From an uncultured Collinsella sp. (lineage in GTDB: Bacteria; Actinomycetota; Coriobacteriia; Coriobacteriales; Coriobacteriaceae): a stretch of DNA of 21,244 nt. The stretch lies in contig UQPP01000033.1 in assembly GCA_900543025.1 (NCBI GenBank), positions 1 through 21,244 of the forward strand, read 5' to 3'. A program made the position numbers and the translations under genes. Positions 14,420 through 21,244 of this stretch are shown piece by piece. The notes below the pieces were generated by a model, which made no database searches, was not told the origin of the DNA, and saw only the letters and a list, made by a program, of their open reading frames with translations. Position 1 is the stretch's first letter. Each line of letters begins with the position of its first letter.

Positions 14420-15455
14420 TTCCGCCGACCTCGCATCGTGCGAGTCTGCAGATATTCAGCGACGCATCCTCGAGCTCATCGAGGGTGCGTCCTCCATTGC
14501 GATTTCGGGACATACGTCTCCCGATGGTGACGCCCTGGGCTCCGTGCTGGGTCTGGGCTTATCGCTTATGAAGTTTTTCCCCAACAAGGACATTGCCCTG
14601 CTGCTGGCAGACGATGACCCGGTTCCGCGCATCTACCGCTTTATGGAGGGTGCCGACCGTCTGGTGCCGGCATCTGCGTATACCGGCAATCCGGACCTGT
14701 TCATCTCGGTGGACGTGCCGGTCGTCGAGCGTCTGAACAACTCAGCCGAGGTACTCCGCCGCTCGTCGCATGTGGTGTGCTTCGATCATCATCCGGCGCG
14801 CGAGGAATTTGCCGAGCTGAGCCTGAGGTGCGTCGGCGCCGCAGCCTGCGCCATGATCATCGACCGTTTCTTGGACAATTGCGGCATTGTCGCACGTGAT
14901 GGCGTTGCGACCTGCCTGCTGTGTGGCTTGGTTACCGATACCGGCCGTTTTCAGTACCAAAACGCCGATGCCGCCGCGTTCCATGCGGCCTCGCGACTGA
15001 TTGCCCACGGTGCCGATCCGGCGCGTGTGGCACTCGAGGTCTACCAGAGCATGCGCGTTGAGTTTCTGCATCTCAAGTCCATCGTTATGGGCCGCATCAA
15101 GACAGTGGCGCACGGTCGTGTGGCATATAGTTATGCGTACCAGAGCGACCTCGAGGCCTGCGGCGTCACTTCGGACGAGTGCGATGGCCTGGTCGATGTG
15201 GTGCGCTCGGTGATGGGTGTGGAGGTTTGCCTGTTCCTAAAGGGCATTGAGGGCGATACCAAGGTACGCGGCAACCTGCGCTCCAAGGGCGACCTCGATG
15301 TGTCCGAGATCGCTGCCAACTTTGGCGGTGGCGGGCATCATGCCGCCGCCGGCTTTTCCAACAACGGAACGATTCGCGAGACGCTCGCCGTGGCACTTCC
15401 CATGCTGGCCGAGCTGGTGGGGGAGGATCCCGCTTCGGTGACCGTCGAGCTCTAA
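14412..15455 (+). CDS. nrnA: DHH/DHHA1 phosphoesterase, NrnA-type oligoribonuclease / pAp phosphatase
   Basis: This family degrades 2-5 nt nano-RNAs and dephosphorylates pAp (3'-phosphoadenosine 5'-phosphate) using Mn2+. The 347-residue protein shows the DHH metal-binding motifs: HTSPDGDALGS (His34, Asp38, Asp40), SVDVPV (Asp101), FDHHP (Asp125-His126-His127) and TDTGRF (Asp176). It also has the substrate-binding DHHA1 motif GGGGHHAAAGF at 305-315. ATG 14412 lies inside the end of rbfA (8-base overlap), with AGGAGG at 14397-14402, 9 bases upstream. The rbfA-nrnA-truB order is shared with other Gram-positive bacteria, which supports NrnA over a c-di-AMP phosphodiesterase. No membrane segments are seen. 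Confidence 0.88.
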   Translation: MSNSADLASCESADIQRRILELIEGASSIAISGHTSPDGDALGSVLGLGLSLMKFFPNKDIALLLADDDPVPRIYRFMEGADRLVPASAYTGNPDLFISVDVPVVERLNNSAEVLRRSSHVVCFDHHPAREEFAELSLRCVGAAACAMIIDRFLDNCGIVARDGVATCLLCGLVTDTGRFQYQNADAAAFHAASRLIAHGADPARVALEVYQSMRVEFLHLKSIVMGRIKTVAHGRVAYSYAYQSDLEACGVTSDECDGLVDVVRSVMGVEVCLFLKGIEGDTKVRGNLRSKGDLDVSEIAANFGGGGHHAAAGFSNNGTIRETLAVALPMLAELVGEDPASVTVEL

Positions 15456-15470
15456 CATTTTGGATGGTAC

Positions 15471-16403
15471 ATGGCTCGTCGTACGCCTTCTCAATTGAAT
15501 ATGCTGCTCGCCGTCGATAAGCCGGTGGGCTGCACGTCCCACGACGTGGTATCGCAGTGCCGACGCGCCCTCCATGAGCGACGCGTCGGCCATGCCGGTA
15601 CGCTCGACCCCATGGCCTCGGGTGTCATGGTGGTGGGCGTGGGCCAGGCGACCCGTCTGCTGGGCATGCTGACCCTCGATACCAAAAGTTATGTCGCCGA
15701 CATTTCGTTTGGCGTCGAGACCAATACCGATGACGCGGAGGGCGAGGCCGTCCGCACGGTGCCCGTTGCCCCCGAGCTGCACGATCTCGCTTACGCCCGT
15801 GAGCAGCTAGCCGCTATGCTTGGCCCGCAGATGCAGGTGCCGCCAGCGTTTTCGGCCATCTCGGTCAATGGCGTTCGCGCCTATAAGAGTGCTCGCGAGG
15901 GCAATGCGGTAGACTTGCCCCCGCGCCCCGTCGAGGTCTATGCCGCCGACCTGATCGCCGTGAGCGGCGAGGGCGATACGTGCGTCTGGACCGTGGCGTT
16001 TTCGGTAAGCAAGGGCACCTACATTCGCGCGCTCGCTCGCGATCTGGGTCGCGCCTGCGATAGTGCTGCGCATATTTCCGCGCTGCGCCGTACGGCATCC
16101 GGCGTGGTTTCCATTGGCGCCTGCCATGCGGTAGAGGAGCTCTCTGCCGAGTCAGCTGCCGGCTTCGCTCTGGATCCCATCGCCGCCCTTGGTGCCACGC
16201 GTGTCGATTTGCCGGGTAATCTTGCAGACGACCTGCTTTGTGGTCGCCGCATTCCCGTTGAACGCGCGCTTGCGGATTTCGATATGGCGAAGGCGTCGTT
16301 CGCGCTCGTGCTCGATGGTGGATTGAAGGCGCTTGCTCGTATCGAGGGCGGCCGCTTTGTGATGGAGCTCGTCTTTCCGCAGGCGATCGGCGGTGTTCGA
16401 TGA
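15471..16403 (+). CDS. truB: tRNA pseudouridine(55) synthase TruB
   Basis: TruB isomerises U55 in the T-loop of tRNAs to pseudouridine. The 310-residue protein opens with MLLAVDKPVGCTSHDVV and has the catalytic motif HAGTLDPMASGVM with Asp46. It continues with QATRLLGMLTLDTKSYVADISFG in two conserved blocks, then QVPPAFSAISVNGVRAY and KGTYIRALARDLG, all diagnostic. A C-terminal extension of about 90 residues follows, as in many bacterial TruB proteins. ATG 15471 lies 15 bases after the nrnA stop with only a weak GGATGG upstream, so translation may depend on coupling. The stop overlaps the ribF start in an ATGA junction. Confidence 0.96.
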   Translation: MARRTPSQLNMLLAVDKPVGCTSHDVVSQCRRALHERRVGHAGTLDPMASGVMVVGVGQATRLLGMLTLDTKSYVADISFGVETNTDDAEGEAVRTVPVAPELHDLAYAREQLAAMLGPQMQVPPAFSAISVNGVRAYKSAREGNAVDLPPRPVEVYAADLIAVSGEGDTCVWTVAFSVSKGTYIRALARDLGRACDSAAHISALRRTASGVVSIGACHAVEELSAESAAGFALDPIAALGATRVDLPGNLADDLLCGRRIPVERALADFDMAKASFALVLDGGLKALARIEGGRFVMELVFPQAIGGVR

Positions 16404-17407
16404 TGCTGGCGCCCCACGAGCTCGCGCGTATTTTTTTCGCGGGTGAGTTGGATGAGGCCCGTATCGTTTCTGCCGATGCTTTTGATGGGTGCGAGTTCTT
16501 GGGTGCAGCGTCGATCGCTATTGGCGTGTTTGATGGCGTGCATCGTGGGCACCAAGAGCTGACCGAAGCGGTTATTCGCGATGCACATGATCACGGCAGC
16601 ACAGCGGTCGTGGTCACCTTCGATCCTGATCCGGACGTCGTGGTGAGTCCGTTGCCCGCCCAAAAATTGATGACGACGGCCGACCGCTTGCATGCCCTGG
16701 CTCAAACCGGGGTCGATGCGGTGGTGGCCGTTCCCTTTACGCCCGCCGTGGCGGCACTCGACCATGTTGGGTTTCTGGCGCTGTTGTCGCGTGTTGTCGA
16801 CATTCGCTCCATTCGTGTCGGCAGCGACTTTAGGCTCGGCCGCGGCGGCGCTTCGGGCGTTGCCGAGATGCGCGCCTGGGGCACTGAGCGTGGGGTTGAC
16901 GTTTACGGTCACGACCTACTCTGCGTTAACGGGCAGACCATCTGCGCCACGCGCATCCGCCATGAGCTGGGTCAGGGTCATGTGGAGCTGGCCGCAGAGC
17001 TTCTCGGCCGTCCCTATATGCTGCGCGGCGTTGTGGCGGCTGGCCGTCACGAGGGCTCCGACATGGGCTTTCCCACGGCAAACATCCAGGTGCCCGACGG
17101 CATCCAAGTGCCTGCCGATGGCGTCTATGAGGGTCTGGTGCTGGTCGACGATACCGTATGGCCTGCTGCCGTTAACGTCGGCTTGCCGCCGACCTATGCC
17201 GATGATGCCGCCTCGGCGCATCTCGAGGCCAACTTGATCGGCTATGCGGGCGACCTGTATGGCGCCTCGGTGTCGCTGGCGTTTACGCGCTGGCTGCGTC
17301 CGTCTCGCGTGTTCGATTCCCTGGACGAGTTGATCGCGACCGTCGAGGGTAATATCGACGATATCCGTCATAACTTGGGTGAGCAGGGGGTGAGTATCCG
17401 TGATTAG
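16400..17407 (+). CDS. ribF: Bifunctional riboflavin kinase / FAD synthetase
   Basis: RibF converts riboflavin to FMN and then FAD. The 335-residue protein has an N-terminal FAD synthetase (nucleotidyltransferase) domain with GVFDGVHRGH at 42-51 in place of the common GxFDGxHxGH. Its C-terminal riboflavin kinase domain has GFPTAN at 223-228 (the PTAN metal/ATP motif) and HLEANLIGYAGDLYG with the catalytic-type Glu276. The first ATG (16400) overlaps the truB stop by 4 bases; an adjacent ATG at 16403 is an equally possible start. Its last 8 bases overlap dnaG. Association of ribF with truB and rbfA is common in bacteria; the direct fusion of this block to dnaG is the less usual part. Confidence 0.95.
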   Translation: MMLAPHELARIFFAGELDEARIVSADAFDGCEFLGAASIAIGVFDGVHRGHQELTEAVIRDAHDHGSTAVVVTFDPDPDVVVSPLPAQKLMTTADRLHALAQTGVDAVVAVPFTPAVAALDHVGFLALLSRVVDIRSIRVGSDFRLGRGGASGVAEMRAWGTERGVDVYGHDLLCVNGQTICATRIRHELGQGHVELAAELLGRPYMLRGVVAAGRHEGSDMGFPTANIQVPDGIQVPADGVYEGLVLVDDTVWPAAVNVGLPPTYADDAASAHLEANLIGYAGDLYGASVSLAFTRWLRPSRVFDSLDELIATVEGNIDDIRHNLGEQGVSIRD

Positions 17408-19529
17408 CGATGAGGAAAAAGATCAGGTACGCGCGGCGTCGGACCTGGTTGCCATCGTGCAGGAAACGGTTGAGCTCAAGCCCCGCGGCCATGAGTTTTG
17501 GGGCTGCTGCCCGTTTCATGGCGAAAAGACCCCATCGTTTCACATTATCCCTGCTACGCAGGTGTGGCACTGCTTTGGCTGCGGCGAGGGCGGCGACGTC
17601 TTTACCTATATCATGAAGCGCGAGAACCTGAGTTTTCCCGAGTCGATCCGCTATTTGGCCGACCGTGCGGGCATTGAACTGCACGATACCGGTGCGCAGC
17701 GCGATCGAGGCACCAAGCGTGCCCGCATCTACGATCTGTGCGCCGAGACCGCCCAGTTCTACCACACCATGCTTATGCGCGGTAAGGACAGCCGTCCGCG
17801 CGAGTACTTTGCCAGTCGTGGCATGGGCGGAGATGTCTGTCGCCGCTACTGCCTGGGCTTTGCGCCGGGTCGCAACGCGCTGGTGTCGCATCTGTCGCAG
17901 GCGGGCTTTACCCCGCAGGAGATGATTGACGCCAACGTGGCCGTGAGCCGTGGGCGCGGGCAGCTCGCGGACCGTTTTTACGACCGCGTGATGTTTCCCA
18001 TCTTTGATGAGCAGGGTCACAATATCGCCTTTGGCGGGCGCATCATGGGCGATGGTCAGCCCAAGTACCTCAACACCGCCGAGACGAGCGTGTTTCATAA
18101 AAAACGAAACCTCTATGGCTTTAACTGGGCCAAGGAGTTTATCGTCGCGCAGGATACCGCCATCGTGGTGGAGGGCTATACCGACTGCATCGCCTGCTGG
18201 GAGGCAGGGATCAAAAACGTCGTCGCCACGCTGGGCACAGCGCTGACGGAACATCACGTTAAGACACTCACTCGCTTTGCCAAGCGCATTGTATATATGT
18301 TCGATGGCGACGCCGCCGGTCAAAAGGCTGCCCGTCGCGCGATTCAGTTTATCGAGCAGGATTCGATGGACCTGCGCTGCGTGGTGCTGCCCGACGGCAA
18401 CGACCCCATGGAGTTCATCACGGCGCATGGCGGCCAGGAGCTTCAGGCGCGCATTGACGCGGCCGAGCCCCTCATGGACTTTGTCTACCGTTCGCTGCAG
18501 GAGTCGAGCGACATTACCACGCCGGGCGGTCGCGCCAAAGCGCTCGAGGACGCGCTGACGCTCATCTACCCGCTGCGTGACAGTTATATGATCGACACGT
18601 ACTTTATCCAGATTGCCGATCTGCTGGGTTTGGACCTGGAGACCGTGCGCGCGAGTTCGGGCCGTGTGTTTCGCGATGTTGCCAAGCGTGAGGATGCGGA
18701 ACGACGTCGTGAGCAGAGCTACGAGCGTCAACGCGTGCAAGCTGAGCGTTCGGGCGGTTCGCAGGGACGAAGCTCGGGCGGCGGTGCGGCTGGTGCGCGC
18801 AGTGCCGGTCGCGGTGCCTGGGCCGCGGGCGCGACGCCGCCGGTGTCCGCACCGGTCGAGGAGGACCCGTACGACTACGTTCCGCTTGATGCCTATGGTG
18901 CCGCGCCGGTGGAGGTCGACGAGGATCTGCCGCCAATCGATGTGCCAGCGGGGATGGAAAGCGCGGCACCCGTTGCCGATAGCTCAAGTGCGGCGGCAGC
19001 TCCGTCGATGCCGATTGTTTTGACCGATCTGGAGCGGAAATCCCTGGCGGGGGAGCGTGAGCTGCTGACGATGCTCACGAGCTACCCCGATCTGTTCCGC
19101 ACGTATGCCGACCGCATTTGTTCTATCGAGTGGGTTGACCCGCGTCACGAGTCCATTGCGTGGGCCGTGCTGGCAACGCCGCCGGGAACCGATCCTGCGG
19201 CCTGCATGGATGCGGCGCGTGCGGTGTGTCCCGAGGCGGCGTCGCTTGTCAGCGCCGGGCGCATCTCGGCGACGAGCAAGCACCCGACCGAGACGAACAT
19301 CGTCTTTATGCTCGATACGCTCGAGCTCTACACCATCAAACGTCGCATGCGAGCCGCGCAGGCAAAGTTGCGTCAGGACCGTTCGCTCGACGATGAGGCC
19401 CGTCGCGTGCTGACGATGCAGGCGGTGCAAGATTCGCAGCGCCAGCGTGAGCTCCAAAAGTCGATCGGTGGCGTGGCTGACCCGTTCCGTTTGATCGGTT
19501 TGGAGACCGCGGGTGCCGATCAGGCCTAG
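17400..19529 (+). CDS. dnaG: DNA primase DnaG
   Basis: DnaG makes RNA primers for replication at the fork. The 709-residue protein begins with a zinc-ribbon (C-P-F-H with Cys37 and His40, then Cys58 and Cys61). The catalytic core contains Toprim residues Glu258 (VVEGYTD) and Asp302/Asp304 (FDGDAAG), followed by LPDGNDPMEF. Residues about 440-540 form a Gly/Ser/Ala/Pro-rich then acidic low-complexity linker, and the C-terminal helicase-binding domain starts near 541 (LERKSLAGERELLTML). The long linker explains a size above the usual 600 or so residues. The start is GTG 17400 with AGGGGG (17385-17390) 9 bases upstream, inside the last 8 bases of ribF, so the two are translationally coupled. rpoD follows after 110 bases with no terminator. 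Confidence 0.97.
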   Translation: MISDEEKDQVRAASDLVAIVQETVELKPRGHEFWGCCPFHGEKTPSFHIIPATQVWHCFGCGEGGDVFTYIMKRENLSFPESIRYLADRAGIELHDTGAQRDRGTKRARIYDLCAETAQFYHTMLMRGKDSRPREYFASRGMGGDVCRRYCLGFAPGRNALVSHLSQAGFTPQEMIDANVAVSRGRGQLADRFYDRVMFPIFDEQGHNIAFGGRIMGDGQPKYLNTAETSVFHKKRNLYGFNWAKEFIVAQDTAIVVEGYTDCIACWEAGIKNVVATLGTALTEHHVKTLTRFAKRIVYMFDGDAAGQKAARRAIQFIEQDSMDLRCVVLPDGNDPMEFITAHGGQELQARIDAAEPLMDFVYRSLQESSDITTPGGRAKALEDALTLIYPLRDSYMIDTYFIQIADLLGLDLETVRASSGRVFRDVAKREDAERRREQSYERQRVQAERSGGSQGRSSGGGAAGARSAGRGAWAAGATPPVSAPVEEDPYDYVPLDAYGAAPVEVDEDLPPIDVPAGMESAAPVADSSSAAAAPSMPIVLTDLERKSLAGERELLTMLTSYPDLFRTYADRICSIEWVDPRHESIAWAVLATPPGTDPAACMDAARAVCPEAASLVSAGRISATSKHPTETNIVFMLDTLELYTIKRRMRAAQAKLRQDRSLDDEARRVLTMQAVQDSQRQRELQKSIGGVADPFRLIGLETAGADQA

Positions 19530-19598
19530 ATGTTGTGGTCAACCAGCGTATTCTCGCCTATATCCTGTCTTTATTTTGGGTATAGACGTTCATGTGTG

Positions 19599-19607
19599 TG
19601 CTAAAGT
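19599..19607 (+). promoter_or_regulatory. Candidate extended -10 promoter for rpoD
   Basis: TG-C-TAAAGT is an extended -10 element, compensating for the lack of a good -35 box at the right spacing (TTGGGT at 19576-19581 is 20 bases away). The transcript would start near 19614, giving a leader of about 26 bases. No terminator separates dnaG from rpoD, so this would add to read-through from the upstream operon. Confidence 0.4.
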
Positions 19608-19639
19608 ATTGAGTCCTGTGGACTACGAAGGGAGAATCT

Positions 19640-20980
<1,341 letters not shown>

Positions 20981-20991
20981 TCAAGCAAGAG

Positions 20992-21024
20992 GCGCCCTCA
21001 AGCACATCCGCTTGAGGGCGCTTT
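20992..21024 (+). terminator. Intrinsic terminator after rpoD
   Basis: GCGCCCTCAAGC (20992-21003) pairs perfectly over 12 bp with GCTTGAGGGCGC (21010-21021) around loop ACATCC. Three T residues follow (21022-21024), then CATG. The T-tract is short but the GC-rich stem is strong. Confidence 0.8.
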
Positions 21025-21028
21025 CATG

Positions 21029-21084
21029 TAGTCGTTGGGGACGTTTTTGAATGACTGGTCGTTTAAGAACGTCCCCAATGACTA
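21029..21084. repeat. 56-base near-perfect palindrome (REP-like element)
   Basis: Bases 21029-21055 pair with 21058-21084 across all 27 positions if G-T pairs are allowed (four wobbles), leaving a 2-base loop. The core GGGGACGTT/AACGTCCCC resembles the conserved ends of REP palindromes linked to RAYT (IS200-like) transposases, as I remember them. It lies between the rpoD terminator and the tRNA promoter, and no coding sequence is involved. Confidence 0.65.
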
Positions 21085-21110
21085 GGTCGGAAAATTTCTT
21101 AAAAAAGTTC

Positions 21111-21138
21111 TTGCCCTGAGCTGATTCGTCCGTATAAT
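21111..21138 (+). promoter_or_regulatory. Promoter of the tRNA-Asn gene
   Basis: TTGCCC (21111-21116) and a perfect TATAAT (21133-21138) are spaced by 16 bases. An A/T-rich stretch (21091-21108) lies upstream like an UP element. Transcription would start near 21145, about 25 bases before the mature tRNA 5' end. Confidence 0.75.
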
Positions 21139-21168
21139 AAACTTCGATGCTTGAGAGCACGCACCTAT

Positions 21169-21243
21169 TCCTCGGTAGCTCAATGGTAGAGCACGCGGCT
21201 GTTAACCGCGCTGTTGTAGGTTCGAGTCCTACCCGGGGAGCCA
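21169..21243 (+). tRNA. tRNA-Asn (anticodon GTT)
   Basis: The acceptor stem TCCTCGG (21169-21175) pairs with CCGGGGA (21233-21239) with one wobble. The D-arm contains AGCTCAATGGTAGAGC. The anticodon stem CGCGG/CCGCG (21194-21198 and 21206-21210) encloses the loop CTGTTAA with anticodon GTT at 21201-21203. The T-arm is GTAGG-TTCGAGT-CCTAC. The discriminator base is G21240 and CCA is encoded at 21241-21243. The gene is complete, one base before the window ends; further tRNAs could follow outside it. Confidence 0.97.
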
Positions 21244-21244
21244 G

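Overview
The window is about 21 kb of GC-rich bacterial chromosome. The gene order, actinobacterial-style RimP/NusA/IF2 proteins, strong GC3 bias in the housekeeping genes, and a sucrose PTS beside a GH32 hydrolase suggest a Coriobacteriia genome, most likely Collinsella or a close relative. This assignment is recognition from memory, not a database match. Almost every base is accounted for by housekeeping genes; there is no phage, transposase gene or CRISPR array.

Left part (1-6244): a sucrose-uptake pair, scrA (EIIBC, broken by a one-base frameshift near 550) and scrB (sucrose-6-phosphate hydrolase), ends in a strong terminator. Next is a degenerate cystathionine gamma-synthase-like protein that appears to have lost its PLP lysine. 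It runs tail-to-tail, with an 11-base overlap, into a small ModE-type winged-helix regulator on the minus strand. Then comes an IMP dehydrogenase of the divergent type known from Tritrichomonas foetus, collinear with that enzyme down to the numbering of the catalytic residues.

Middle (6245-9255): a 370-base gene-free stretch packed with RNA-forming structure. It holds a roughly 99-base imperfect palindrome, a 15-bp-stem terminator and a 119-base hairpin with 29-base arms that ends 11 bases before the leuS ribosome binding site. leuS follows and ends in its own terminator.

Right part (9256-20980): a long same-strand operon, rimP-nusA-infB-rbfA-nrnA-truB-ribF-dnaG, then rpoD after a 110-base gap. 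It has a good sigma-70 promoter, followed within about 25 bases by a complete intrinsic terminator in the leader, which looks like an attenuator and may be a NusA feedback site. It joins ribosome maturation (RimP, RbfA, TruB), transcription elongation (NusA), translation initiation (IF2), nano-RNA/pAp turnover (NrnA), flavin cofactor synthesis (RibF), replication priming (DnaG) and the primary sigma factor (RpoD). The ylxR and ylxQ genes that often sit between nusA and infB are absent, and NusA carries an extra C-terminal Cys3-His knuckle.

Right edge (20981-21244): the rpoD terminator, a 56-base near-perfect palindrome resembling a dispersed REP-type element, and a tRNA-Asn(GTT) gene with its own promoter and encoded CCA.
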